A DNA stretch of 64,000 bases from assembly GCF_024323335.1 (NCBI RefSeq), contig NC_066583.1, positions 277,037,416-277,101,415 of the forward strand. Direction: 5' to 3'. The notes beneath the pieces are model-generated. The model searched no databases. It worked only from the letters and a program-made list of their open reading frames with translations, and was not told the DNA's origin. Origin of the DNA: Lathyrus oleraceus. Taxonomy: Eukaryota > Streptophyta > Magnoliopsida > Fabales > Fabaceae. The translations under genes and the position numbers were made by a program. Positions within the stretch are counted from its first letter, which is position 1. Each line of letters starts with the position of its first letter. Shown in pieces: positions 34,678-47,220 of the stretch.

Positions 34678-34696
34678 TGTGACAATTTGTGTCACA
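34678..34696. repeat. Conserved inverted repeat in LTR of B
   Basis: TGTGACA-ATTTG-TGTCACA. With flanks it matches the element A palindrome in 22 of 23 positions when A is read on its own sense strand. Confidence 0.85.
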
Positions 34697-36129
34697 CATG
34701 TGATTGTTTGAATTGTGCTATGTGATTTCCATGCCTAATGATGTCCAATGCTTCTGATTTTTTGTGTGATGTATGTTATGGATGTCTAGATTGCTCATGA
34801 TTTTTTCCAGATTTTTTGGAATCATTTCTGTTTTGATTGAGATTTTCCATTCATGTTGACCATTTGGATGCTTTGAAATCACCTTTGACTTCACTTGATC
34901 ATGAAATGCATTTGGTTAATGATTTTGGTATGAGCCTTTTTAGGATATGTCAATAATTGTTTGAAGTTGCTTGGTGTCAAGTTTGAGGTTCTGTTTTGAC
35001 TTTTTTCTCCATCTTTGACCCTAGGCTTTGACCTAGTGGTTTGTGGCTTACATGTGGGCTTTGATTTCAGGTTTAAACATCCGGGTCCATAGTTGATGAT
35101 GCTTCCTCATTTGAGCATTGATGTTTGCTCTTGATTACTAACACTTGTGTGTTTTGTAGGTTGATGCTAACTCATTTGAGTTTGCCTTGTGGCTTGCACA
35201 TTGTGAACATTGTCTGTCTGTTTGTTATTGCCTGTTGATTGTTTGTCTGTACAGTTGAACTGATTGGTTTAGATTTTTCACAGGTACCTAAGTTGCTTTG
35301 AGTTCTTTTGAACTTGTTTTTCTAGCTTGTGGTTTGCTTACCACTGAGGTATAATTCTTCTGACTTCATGTAGTCTGGAAGACCTGTCCTGTTATGTGGG
35401 CAGGCACCTGTATGAAGCCCTCCTTAAGAGGCAATGCTTGTGAATGTTTAATTTTGTGCCAAGCAGGTAAAGACCTCTTAAGAGGCAATTGGCAGATAAA
35501 AGAGATGTGTAATTCATCTCCTGCTACTCAGTGTGTCATTCACTTTGCTCACACACCATGTGTTGATGCATTGTGAATAAAAACCCAAACTCTTGTAGTG
35601 TCAGTCATCTGTGGAGAAGAGTTCCTACATTCTGAACTCCCACATTTTCTATTTGAGTCAAGCTCTCCCAGGCCAGGGATAAGAGCTGTGAGGTCCTACC
35701 CTCACTTCCTATTTCATCTGCTTCACCCTAACTCTCAATGTTAGGTTTAAGAACTAAAAACACCCCATTCCAGTTGGCTTGTTTTTGCAGCCTAGCCTTG
35801 TATGAGCCCAAACTATTTGCATATAGTGTGTGTGATTGTTTATTGTGCTTGTGTTTGTTTGACTGTGCTGTTTAGGATAACTTGCTCCCTGTACAAGTTA
35901 GATAGAAACCTCAACCTAGGACCATTGTGGATTACATGATAACTATTAGGCTCGAGTCAAGCTCCCTTCTAGTTTGTCAGTTCCCAGTCTCTGGTTAGGT
36001 TAGAAGTTCTTTCCCTGCGTAGGGGAACTACGTCGCCCTGATCCTCATACCAGATGAGGTACGTAGGTAGGAGATGAGCAGATCTCTCAGGGCGCCCTTT
36101 TTCTTTTTTCAACCCCTTTGTGTGTGTTT

Positions 36130-36350
36130 GGAGTCTGACGTAAGTCCAACGATTGGCAATCGGTTTCCTGTGTATTGTTTGCTTGTTGGAGTCTGACATA
36201 AGTCCAGCGATTGGCAGTTGGTTTCCTGTGTGTGTTTGTTGGTTCGGAGTCTGATGTAAGTCCAGCGATTGGCATTCGGTTTCCATGTTTGCCTGTTTGT
36301 GTGGAGTCTGACGTAAGTCCAGCGATTGACAGTCGGTTTCCTGTGTTTGT
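36130..36350. repeat. 58-bp tandem repeat near LTR end of B
   Basis: GGAGTCTGACGTAAGTCC-type units start at 36130, 36188, 36246 and 36303. Related units are at 60289-60480 in the LTR of C and 13850-13960 (reversed) in A. Confidence 0.85.
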
Positions 36351-36820
36351 GTTGTCTGGCGTGAGTTAGCCGAGCTACGAGTGCTCTGATTCTTCTCCGG
36401 TCAGAGAAGATACGTATGCATAGGATGCGACATCCTAGCGAGCACGTTTCCCCTGTCCCGAACTACGTCGACTCTGATGTCTGTGTCTGACAGACTGCGT
36501 AGGCCCAGGATGCGATATCCTGCCGAGTTCCGTTTCTTTTGTCTTTCTGTGTTTCCTTCCAGCCTTGTGCAGTGTTTGAGCAGTTTCTAGCAACCTTATC
36601 CTTTCTTTTGTGCGTGGATCCCGTCGAGTACGACGGATGCGTAGGGGTGCTAATACCTTCCCTTCGCATAACCGACTCCCGATCCCATCTTTCTCTGGTC
36701 GCGAGACCATGTTCTTTCCAGGTTTACTTCGAGCGTTTCCTTTCCCTCTTTTGGGATAAATAACGTACGGTGGCGGCTCTGTTGTTTCGTTTTCCCGCCG
36801 GTTTTTCGTGTAATGCGACA

Positions 36821-37310
36821 ATCATGAAGTTATGCAAGTAAAGAAAATAGGTCCAGATAGCCCCAAGTATGATTGTACACTTATAAGAACATATGATCTT
36901 CTTTGTGCTTGTTTAATTTCTAAGAAGTTGAAACTTGAAAGATCTATATGTATGAGTGAGGTTTACACGCACCGGAAAAGGCTATAGTTTGACGATGATG
37001 GTGTAATCAAGGATGGTAATTTGAATAATTATATTTTGAAACAATGAAAGGTGATTCAATAGAGATTTTTGAAAGTTGATTATAATATAAAATTACACAT
37101 CAAATATCAGATGCACAAGATAGCCTATCGAGAAACAACAATTATGAAACCACCCACAAAGTTGGTAAAAACTAAGGGTGCTCATAATAAGTTCAAACCA
37201 ACACCGAGTGATAACTCAACGAAGAAGGCACCATATTATTTCTAACATGTCGAGTCACTTTATTTGGATTCTCCAATTTCACAATCCAAAAAAAAAGTTT
37301 TATTAGGTGG
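36821..37310 (+). pseudogene. MULE/FAR1-type transposase remnant
   Basis: In one frame the sequence reads IRTYDLLCACLISKKLKLER, then a segment with SEVYTHRKRL, then KIAYRETTIMKPPTK and LVKTKGAHNKFKPTPSDNS. This follows the legume MULE/FAR1-related pattern (TTHGLPCACE, IHIHWRRL, KTKGAPKK) as I remember it. Several stops break it. The N-terminal part is missing: element B's LTR abuts directly at 36820, so B may have inserted into it. Only the C-terminal region survives. Confidence 0.5.
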
Positions 37311-37499
37311 TAACACATTTTTTGATACATTTTAATTTTTATCATACAATGATTCATGGATGTAGTGTTAGTTTTTGTATTTTCATGAATGTAATCATGA
37401 TACATTTTTATGTGTTTTAATGTATATCTAATACTACTTGTATAAACATTGGAATTAAGGTTTTGATGTGTTTATATGTCATAAAACAAGTACTGCCAT

Positions 37500-37800
37500 T
37501 TGCTATGTGGAAATTATGGTGAATCTGAATTTCAATATCTAGATACACCACTAAGACAATGTTTCGTATATAATAAGGGTGAATCTAAATTTTAATATCT
37601 TGATACACCCCTAGGGAATGCCTACTTGTGTCTGCTTCCTAAATGATAAAAATGGACTGAATATGGATTTCAATCTCCAAACATACCTATGAGACATGCC
37701 TACTTGTGTTTGCTTTGTATATGATAAGGGTGAATCCATATTATAATATTCAGACCAACCCTTGAGATAAGATTGAGTTTGTATGGTCCATAATGACCTA
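37500..37800. repeat. Degenerate ~80-bp repeats (GGTGAATCTGAATTTCAATATC)
   Basis: About four diverged units contain GTGAATC..ATTTCAATATC..GACA(A/C)ACCCCTAAGACA-like words. The same unit recurs at 39950-40140, so the two blocks were probably one array of transposon subterminal repeats split by the segment between them. Confidence 0.6.
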
Positions 37801-37859
37801 AAGCTTATATAAATATGTATCATATGTTGTTAACATAAACACTCCAAAATGAATCAGTA

Positions 37860-39530
37860 TTGGTATATTGCATTTGTTTACTTCAATGACATGTGCCTTC
37901 TTGATAACTCGGAAAAGTATCACATTTTCGACTTGGTATACATGCAAATTTGAGTCTTTTTCTCTTCCTTTTTATAGGTTTATATTTGTACTTGTCCTTT
38001 GTTTCAGGTATTTTGATTGCAAGAGTGATCGTGCGAAACGGGAAAAACGGGAGCAAACTCCATATTTTGCGCTGCCATGACGCCCTCCTTGCTGTCATGA
38101 CGCCCGTCATGACGTGGAAAAGGGAGGCCGTCACAACTAGAGGATAAAATCCAAAAAAAGTCAAGCTTTAGCACTATGACGGGTATGGTCATCATGCCTA
38201 TGATGCCTGTCATGGCTCCCTACTCGTGACTACAAGGGGCGTCATGACCATGATGCCCGTCATGGACCTTCAAATCAAAATTTTATGGCACATTTCCAGA
38301 CTTGGCCAATTGCTTTTCCACCACTTTCTCCACTATTTTCTACACATTTTGGACACCCTAGTACGGATATTTCACTCTATAAATAGGTCCTTACATTTCA
38401 GTTTTCAATATCCAAGTTATTAGAATTTTATTTTAGGCAGAAAAGTCAGTTTGTAAAAGCACTTATTTCCTTACACTGAGTGATAAGTGCACCTTAGAAT
38501 TAAGTCTTGCAGTTTTCCAGTCTGGATTTGGATCGAGTATATTTTAATCTTGATGGCATCAGTTTTAGGGAAGATTATTCAAGAATTCTTCTGCACGATT
38601 ATTTCTCAAGTTTCAATTTACCTTACATAATAGCAGTTTTTTTTTACTTCTAATACTACTTGTGCCTATATTACAATATTATTGTTATTATCATGTTTAG
38701 TATGTTAGCTTTTAATATTAATTACTGTTTCTTTTCCGTTTTAAGTATGTCTAACTAAACCTGTCGAGTCCGAAATGTGAGGACCGTCATAACGACGGTG
38801 TTTGCATTTAAGTTGTAAAATTATGATTAATTGGGGACTGTTTTATGACTGTTTTTTTTATTAAATTGTTTACCGCAAAAGCCGATACATAGAGATATCA
38901 ATTCCGATTCGAAAGAACGGAATTTGTATCGAACTTAGACAAATTTCAGTTTTTAATTATTAATATTGCGAAAGTGTCTTTTTGATTAATTAAGAAAAAT
39001 TCAGTTTTTAAAATGGTGATTTTAAGAGCTTAAGCGGACACACGAAAGAGGATATTTAAACGCTTTGAATCTGGTGTTAGACTAGCGAAAGTCGGCAGCA
39101 CCTTTAAATTATTTTTTCTACATTAAACAATTTTGTAAGTAATTAAAAGAGTTTAATTTTCAAAAACATAATTTTGCTCTTTAACACGTCGACCACACGA
39201 AAGCGGCTAGTATAAATTTTAGGCTAAAACTTAGTTCCGACAGCGCGAAAGCGAGAATATCATTTAAGTTAATTCATTTTATTTACGAGAAAATTTTGTC
39301 CCAACTTAATTATAATTAATGACTTAATTGAGCACTAGAGGTCGACGAGAGTCATATTCTAGTCTCCCGTCTTATAAATTATTTTTACAACTTAGTTTAA
39401 TTCCTTTGCACTTAAAACTATTATAGATTTACATATCAACAATAGATAATAGATAATGGTAGGTTGATAATTGGTCTATGTGGGTTCGATAGACTTTTAT
39501 ATTACCACGATATTTATGTGCACTTGCGGA
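37860..39530 (+). mobile_element. LTR-like segment splitting the degenerate repeats
   Basis: A TATAAATA box at 38378-38385 is followed by a leader-like stretch. Repeated GCGAAAG-type words follow (38870-39260), and the segment ends near CACTTGCGG (39520-39530), a wording I associate with plant LTR ends (Athila- or copia-like). CATGACGCCCGTCATGACG words cluster at 38080-38270. No PBS, gag or clear target duplication was found, so the limits and family are uncertain. Confidence 0.35.
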
Positions 39531-41447
39531 TCTGTCACTCATTCTGAAATCTAAATTGAAGAATCTTTTACATTACACCAACAATTGAAGAGTGGTTAAG
39601 ATCAAGTATTGTTCACCCACTGTTGATAATGAACAGAAGATTAAGTTCAATAAGATTGAGCTGAAGACGATCTAGATGTAAGTGTTATGTGGAGTACATT
39701 TCATCGTTACACAACTAAGGATCCAAATGAGATGGATGTGACACTTGCAAGATCAACTATCAATATTATAAAGAGGATGAAATGTCTTGTACTATCTGTT
39801 CGTGATGAACTGTCAAGTTAATATTATGTTGCATCTAAGTTATGTTAATGTTTTATATTTGTGTTTAAGTTATATTATATATTTTATGTATGTGATAATA
39901 AAGATCTATGTTAAATTTATATTATGAAATTTGTGTTTGTGATACCATAGAGATGAATCTGAATTTCAATATCCAGACAAACCCCTAAGACATTATTGGT
40001 TGTGTATTATGTATAATAACAAAGGGGTGAATTTGAAGTTCAATATTCAGAGAAAAAAATCACTGAGAATATATTGGATATGTATTACGTGATATCATAG
40101 AGGCGAATCCATATTTCAATTTTCGGACAAATTATTTACTTGTCTTTGATGTGGTTCTGATATTGGGTTTGTAATGTTGGGGTGCATTCGAATTTAAAAT
40201 TCTAGAAGATGCGAAAACGGTATTTTTAAATTTCCACCAAGATGTGTGAGTAATGCATGGGGTGTAATGAACAATTCCCAATTTTAAAATGGTTAGGGAT
40301 ATCTATTACACTCTTAAATAACGCTTAAACTCAGACGAATCTACATGGCACGCCCCACTTGATCCTTTCATCCCCACAAGTGGGGTAATATGATCAAAAT
40401 ACTTTTAATTAAAAAAAATAAAATTATTGTGATTTTTAATTTTTTATTACCTGTGGAATTTGTTGCCCAGTGTACCAAAATTTCCGTAGGAAATACGTTA
40501 CCAGCAAATTTTTCTACAAAATTTGAAATATATGCATTTTAACCAAATTTTTAAAAGATTAATTATAATTTTTTAGTTGTTTGATTTTTTTACCTGCAAA
40601 ATTTGCTATGGGTTGTAGAAAAATTATGCAAGCAATATGTTACTTCTAAAAGATCGATATCTATATATTTTCACTGTATTTTTTTAAAAATATGATTAAA
40701 AAATATATTGGATATTTAATATTAATATCGATTTTTTTTCAATTGAGAATAATTTTTTTACAAAAATAAGGATATATTAGAATATGCGAGGGTGTTAGAA
40801 TCAACTTGGGTGGCAGGTAAATTCGTCTTCATTTCATGTGCAACAATTCTAATAGTTACATGTATCTCTTGTGAAGCCAAAAATCAGTTTCTAAATAATT
40901 TGGTTCTCATGTGAGTAGATAGCTTGAAAAACACGTAACAGTTATATCTATGGCGGTAAGGATATAATCAAATACAATGAATCAGTGGTGGTGTAATCCA
41001 AATACACAATGAAAAGATAAAATCATATGGGAAACGTAGTGAAGTTTTAAAAGTATTATGTATTTAACCTTTTTGTTAATAAATGAATAATGTGAAGAAA
41101 TTATGAACTTCAATTATAGATTAAAAAAACACATGTAGCAGCTAATACAAACACTTTTGAGTCAACTTTGAGTTATGTACAATTTAACAAGATAATACTT
41201 TACTATAAATGAGGAAAATTTGAAGTTACCAAACAACAATGAAATATAATATGCTCAAACTATGCCTATGTATAACATATTTCCAACAAAATGTCTCACT
41301 AGTATAGTAACAAGAATAACCCGTCGCAAAAATGGAATACCAGATGAACACAACTTCAATTCATACTTAGCTTGATCAACCTTCTCCGGTCATTATAAAG
41401 ATGTCAAATTCTGAAGAATCAAGTGTAGGCAGGGATTAAAGAAAGAA
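39531..41447. other. A/T-rich intergenic DNA downstream of GNOM
   Basis: It contains the second block of degenerate repeats (39950-40140), a 9-bp hairpin CCCCACTTG/CAAGTGGGG near 40356-40388, and otherwise A/T-rich sequence with no supported gene. The last few hundred bases should include the GNOM 3' UTR and polyadenylation region. Confidence 0.5.
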
Positions 41448-44400
41448 TTAACCAATACCGGAACCATCTTGGGCAAGTGTTTCGTTTGAGGGAACAAAAA
41501 CGTATGCATCGTTTTCCATATCTTCAACTGCTTCAATCTGCTTTTGCTGCAGCAACTGTTCTGAATCATGTTCTTGGAACACCTCAGACTGTAATGAGGG
41601 AGCTATATTCTTCGTATGTAGCCATGTCAGTTCCCACAAACTATTGTCCCCTAAACCAGTTCTATCCACTAGTATGCCTTCTGATTTCATAACAACCATC
41701 GCGTTCTTCAGAAGCTCGGGAACAAGCAATTGAAGCTTCTCGCTTCTCCTTCCTCCTATTTTCACCTTCGCGTATTTTTCTGCATGCGTTAGAACGTCGA
41801 CCCATAGTTTGCAGAAAACTTCAAGCTGCGATAGTTCTTGGAGTAATTGGAGGAAAACTTTAAATAATAGCTTCAAGGCAAGAACGAGAGTTTCTTCAAT
41901 GTCCGTGTAGTCCTTTTGAGAGCGTGTCTGAGAAATATCAAGCAGGTCGTTCAGCAAGGTGAAGATCACTTGGTCGAAACACTGTAACCATAAATCACAT
42001 GGGTGGTGAGTTTCGACAACTTCTGTCATACACTTCTGCAAAGATAGCAGCGCATGATTTCTAACCTCCTCTCTTTGATCCAAACATACTTTCCTTAGTC
42101 CTTGTACTAACCTCAACCACATTTCCCCAATATCCTGCAACATCTTTTCCATTTCCTCTTCTTTTGCCGCTTCCTTTGCATCGCTAGTCCACTTTTGTAA
42201 ACAGTTGAAAGAATCTGCCATAAGATCTAGTGAAAGAATGGACCGATCCACCAGTCCTACACGAGACTCGGCAAACTGCCTCGCAGCATCTATGCAGAGA
42301 ATATAATTAGCAGGGAGCAAGCGAGTTCCATCAGACATAATATATGACAGCGTATCAAATCCAATCCCGGATGCCTCCAAGTGTCTAGCAGTGACAGAAA
42401 GTAGTGACGTAATTGTCCGCCATCCTAAATGAGATCTAATGCGAGACGCATTTGCCTTAACAAGTCGGCTGACTTCCCGGGTAATCTGCTCATAGTATGC
42501 ATCTGCAACTAGTGCATCAAGCTTCAAGATAAGTTGCAGGGACTTCAAAAGTTCGTCGGCCATGTCCTCTTTATAGGGAAGTAAGCGATGACAAATCCTT
42601 AGAAGTCCGAAAACAGCCTTTTCTACCAGTGCACATGGCATCACGGTTGATCTAACTATATTAGATATGTGCTCATAAACACCTTTCCATATAAGCCCAA
42701 TCCTATCCCTGTTATTCAGAGTGATTGTTACCAGTAATTCCAGGCAGAAAACTGCAGTGTCTTCATTCTGAGATCTTTTGTTCCCCTTCTGAGACTGAGC
42801 TCCAGCATTGATGAGTGATCTTACCAGCTGCAATAAGGATTCAGCCTGCAGGAATTTACTTTCACTGAATATGTTGTCGATGTGACATTTTTGAATTGTT
42901 TGTACAGCTTGCTGATGGGCGGCTAGTTGTTCTTCGGTTGGTATTGCTCTTGGCTCATCAGTGGCAAGAGATAATAGTTGACTAAACCTGCTCAATAACC
43001 CTGAGGATTTCTTTGGAGTGCTAATATATTGAAGACGAGTTGATGATAAAGAATGTAAATTAAGTTTCCCATGTACAGTTTTTGTAGAAATCTCTGACTC
43101 GTCAACTGCATCACTGGCCAACTGAGTAGGTAGAAGACCTAACTTGTGCAATCTTAAGATGCAATCAAGAATATTCCTCCAACCGGTGCGGATGTAATCA
43201 CCATACCTAGTTGCAATAGTGAAAACTGTTTCAGTTACCATTCGTGCTTTTGTGTCATCTCCAAAGGCTAGGACAGATTCCTCAACCGATAATGGATCCA
43301 AAATGGTGAAGAACTTGCAGAGGCACACGATCAGATCATCAAGAACATTTTCAAGATGATAGTAAGCCGATATCTTTGCAATAGCTAAGAATCCATCCAT
43401 ACATGTTTGGTATACCTCTTCGTTTTCAGCATTATCAAATACCACAGAAACAGCAGCGATTGTTGGGCCTGACAATATAACAAACATATCATAATCCAGG
43501 TATGCTTGGCAATCAGATATGATGTATGGAGCAGTTGTTTTTGACTTGTGTATTAGAGAAATCCACCGACTTGGGCTCAAACCAGGAGATCCAAAGCCTG
43601 ATTCAGGTGTTGTGCGGATTTCATTTTTACAAATTGAATGGTAAATCTCAGACAGAAATTCTCGAGGTAGATCGTTGCCGCCATTTATATGCCTATTATT
43701 CCTGATAAAATCTGCTTCCGTCATCTTCTTTTTTACCTGCACATTGTGCTGATCTGTATTAAGCATTATAATGGAGTATGACAACACGAGTGCAGCATCC
43801 TTGTTAGCTAGGATATCTGGTGACTGTTCATAATATCTCTCAGAAAATGCTTCAAGCACCCTATGTATCTTCTGTGATTCTCCGGGCAGCCTAAAAGTCT
43901 CCAAAAATATTCGCAGGGCTGTGTCTAAGGTTAGATCTTGAAAATCAAATGTTCTAGCAAATTCAGGAAGAACCTGAACACATAATTCATCATGGTTTCC
44001 TAAGAAATCACCAATGACGTTTTTATCTAACCCAGCGGTGAATCTAAGAAAACAGGCAACACTTTGAGGATCAAGTTTGTCAGGCAAAAGATGTGTTCCT
44101 TGGAGAAACTCAAGGCCTTTTTTAGCATCACGATTGAAGTGATCAGCTCCAGTCATCAATCTTCTCTTGAAGTACTTTCTTCGGCGGATAAAAGGAACCC
44201 AATCATTTGGATCACTAAAATTTTCACACTGCTCCAGCCAGAATGGAATGTATTCTTCTAAATTCACTGGAGAATGTTCTGAACTGACAAATCCGTTACC
44301 TATCCTATCTGCCATTCCCTGCATTACAGCAATTAGACCATCCAAAGCAAGAATATGCATGGAAGATAATGGGTTATTTACTGGAAAAGCACTCTTGGAC

Positions 44401-46600
44401 AACAAATTAGCAATATCTTCAAAGACATTACTGCAAGTAATGTCACAATCAAAGTTAATAAACATCTCCACCATGAATGTCTTTTGTCTGCACAAATCAA
44501 CAAGTGCCTCCATCAAAACCTCCTGTTGCTGATATGAAGCCCCGTATTTGCTTTGTGCAAGCCTCAAAATTATACAAGAAAAAAATGCTTCTAGCTGTAA
44601 TTTCAGTTCTGTCCGAAGATGGTGATACAAATTGAGAACAATGCTACATACCAATGAAAGTACAAGAGGACTCATAGACAAACCGAATTGCATGAGAATA
44701 TGGAATACTTCATCTTGAATTAAACTCAGCAATCTAGGGTGATGGCGAAAGGAAGGCCCTCCCAACTCAATGGCTGAATTAATCAAAGTTAAGGCAAAAA
44801 GAGGCACATCTTCATCAAATGTTAGTGTATTTGATCTAGGATTCATTCCCATATGCTCAACAACATTCAACAAAGAGCACAAGAAATGAAATATCTCAAC
44901 CATACAGGGAACTCCATATGGTTCAGTCATGAGCTGCAATTCTTGTAGATCACTCTCCTTGTCACTGCTAGCAGTAGCACTGTTTTCGGCCATTACAGTT
45001 TCTGTACCAATATATGCAGTACTAGAAGCAAGGCTCGTGGACGATGGTTGACCATCATATGCAGAGTTCAGGCTCCCATTTTCGAATTGTCTGCTTGCTG
45101 AAACTTGCTCATTATTTAGCTCACAGGTCTGCAAAAAAGATGAACATATCAATACAATTATCGAATTTATGCACGTGTTGTCCTGGTTCTCATAGTTCAG
45201 TTTTGCACCATCAAAATTTTAATGTTAATAAATTTATTAAATTATTACCTTTAAGATTTACAGACTTTATTGTACAAATATCAGCATTCGTAAATTGTAG
45301 TAATCTTCACATCTTCTCTACCTCTAACCAGTAACGATACATATACATCTTGAGAAATGTCTTTGTTTCTCACATCTTCTCTTCTTTTTTATGAGGTGCA
45401 TGAACGTGATGTAAGACAAGCGGGGAGTATATACAATTTTGTTACAATTTACTTTTTTAATAAATATTTTGAAAACTACTTTTCCTCCGTCCCTTGTAAT
45501 TTCCACATAATATACCTAGAAGATTTCTAGGTCATCTACCTAACCCCCTTTCTTATTTTTTCTGTCATGCGCATCCGAGGAGGAAAAGAGGAAGAGAGGT
45601 TTAAGTTCATTATTTTATTTTAAGCTGTACTTTAGACTAAAGAGCCAGGTATATAATAACTAATAAGCTATTCAACACTGTGTGCATTTAACTTTACGGA
45701 AATTGATACACGTTAATAAAATATAGAGTAAAAACTAGGGAATTTTTCCTCTTCAACAATCCACCCTTCCCCAAAAAGGAGTCTCCATTTTTCTTCCATA
45801 ACATTTAACAAAATAGTCACGTCACACCAAAAAGGAGAAAGGTAACACGTATCTTATACCTCTTGTTCTGAAGTGGTGGTCCCATTTATAGATAAATTCT
45901 CTGCAATGTCAATCTTTTGAAGGTGGGAGAATATACACCTAACAAGTTCATGCATTGTATATCGAGCTATCCGCTGCAACAGCTCACCTTTGCTTCCTGC
46001 TTGATGAACTATACGGAAGCAAGTATTCACTATAGTGCAAATGTGTTGGTTACTAAGTATTACAGATGCTTTACTTTTCACACAAGCCAGAAGAACTTGT
46101 AAAATCTTCATCAATACCACTTCTTCTGATCCAGGATCCGTCACCTCAAATCTACAACTTGTGACAGCATCAACCACCAAGTCCATGGTATCAACAACAT
46201 TGACTGTATTTTGATCAATCACATCCAGAGTTAAGATCTTGTACACCGACGACAGAGCAACACCAGTAATCGGTGCGCCAGTTTCATCTGATTGAATCAC
46301 ATCGAGAAAAGGTTGGAGATATAACGCAGGGTTGATGGAATGCCATTGCTTCTGCCATGAAAAAATCTGTCTTCTCAGTGTCTTCAAAGACTGAACGAGG
46401 AAGTGCTCCGACTGGTCATCATCCGACATATAATGAACTCCCCATCTAACATTTCTTCGCATTACCGCCAAAACAGAACCAATTTCTGCATTGATCATGC
46501 ATGCTATAGTAGTTTTGTTAGGATATCCAGCACCACATTGCTCCGATTGATCCTCTACTCCATCGAGACCCGCTGGCATTTGCATCTTTAAATGTCCCAT
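41448..46600 (-). CDS. GNOM: ARF guanine-nucleotide exchange factor, GNOM type
   Basis: Two coding exons, 46600-45860 (247 codons) and 45128-41448 (1226 codons plus stop), join in phase 0 across a 731-bp intron (AACAAGAG|GTATAAG to TTTTTTGCAG|ACCTG), giving 1473 aa. Arabidopsis GNOM has 1451. The N-terminal DCB domain fills exon 1 (MINAEIGSVLAVMRRNVRWG). A HUS box FINFDCDITCSN is near residue 470. SEC7 spans about 564-750, with the glutamic finger in RLPGESQKI (Glu664, aligned with GNOM Glu658) and NTDQHN. C-terminal HDS regions follow. It loads GTP on ARF GTPases at endosome/Golgi membranes and supports polar recycling of PIN auxin carriers. Met702 in IIMLNTDQHN aligns with GNOM Met696, predicting brefeldin A sensitivity. 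No stop or frameshift was found. The alternative is a recent paralogue; similarity favours GNOM over GNL1. Confidence 0.96.
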
Positions 46601-47220
46601 TTTGCCAAAAGGATCGGCTTGACATTTACTAGAAGAATGCAGAGATGAACAAAAGCCCTATGAAAAGCAAGACAAAAAATAAACCAATAAGTACTGCAAG
46701 ATAAGTGCATACGCCTAGTGAATACGTAAGAGATCATATATATATACAAACACAGTTTAAGTCAATTGAGATGGAATTCATAATACAAATCATATATGAT
46801 GATAGGATAATAGCCTTAGATCTGACATTGAATCTCATCCATCTAATCGACCAAATTTCCCTAAAAAATCCTACTTTGGGATCAAAACGATGATCTAATC
46901 CAATGGCATAACATAACCCGTTTCTGAAATTAAACTAAAATTATACAAAAGGGTCAGAGAAAAAAACAATCTTGAGAATGACGATGAAACGACGAGAACT
47001 TACAAAGAAAGTGGGTTTGGGGCATAAATCGGAGCTGGTGAAGTTACATTATTTGGAGTGTGGAATTGGAAATCATGGTTGCTTTGTGTTGTGCCACTTT
47101 CTTCACGAGAAGCTTCCCTCGCTGTTCTTGATGAGATCTTCTTCTTCTTCCTCTGTCTTTGAATCTGTAATTTGGATTTGGAATTGCTTGTGTTATACCC
47201 TTCACAAATTACTATAGAAA
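46601..47220 (-). other. GNOM: Probable 5' UTR exon and leader intron of GNOM
   Basis: On the minus strand a donor CTTTCTTT|GTAAGTT (GT at 47003-47002) and an acceptor CTTTTCATAG|GGC (AG at 46659-46658) bound a 346-bp intron. An exon from about 47220 to 47004 and a second leader piece 46657-46601 lead to the ATG at 46600. The upstream exon carries GAAGAAGAAGAAGA tracts typical of plant leaders. The transcription start is not defined by sequence. Confidence 0.55.
47045..47077 (-). CDS. Possible upstream ORF in GNOM leader (10 aa)
   Basis: ATG at 47077 in the predicted 5' UTR exon starts MISNSTLQIM and ends at TAA (47047-47045). The start context is ACCATGA. If it is transcribed it could lower translation of the main ORF. 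No conservation could be checked. Confidence 0.3.

Larger units (their letters stand above)
18282..36820 (+). mobile_element. Ogre-like Ty3/gypsy element B (autonomous type, 5' LTR off window)
   Basis: The visible order is interrupted ORF1, gag-pro, spacer, pol (RT, RNase H, second RNase H, integrase), a 3-kb repeat-rich 3' UTR, PPT, and a 4397-bp 3' LTR. Domain order with two RNase H domains is diagnostic of the Tat branch, and ORF1 upstream of gag of Ogre. Its 5' LTR and leader must lie left of the window, beyond element A, which splits ORF1. The family-D solo LTR (18876-20880) is a second insertion. The right flank begins atcat (36821-36825), the expected target duplication. Few inactivating changes are present in pol. 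Confidence 0.92.
32424..36820 (+). repeat. 3' LTR of element B (4397 bp)
   Basis: It begins TGTAGCACCTCAAATTTGC and ends ATGCGACA. It shares its outer parts with LTRs of A (reversed) and C, including the U5 block ending in the CGGTGGCGGCTCTG word. It includes a palindrome (34678-34696), a tRNA-promoter-like module (34215-34268) and a 58-bp tandem repeat (36130-36350). No gene is supported inside. Confidence 0.92.

Noticed and set aside
44064..44532. Plus-strand ORFs inside GNOM exon 2
   Set aside because: They are antisense to a well-supported coding exon and have no features of their own.
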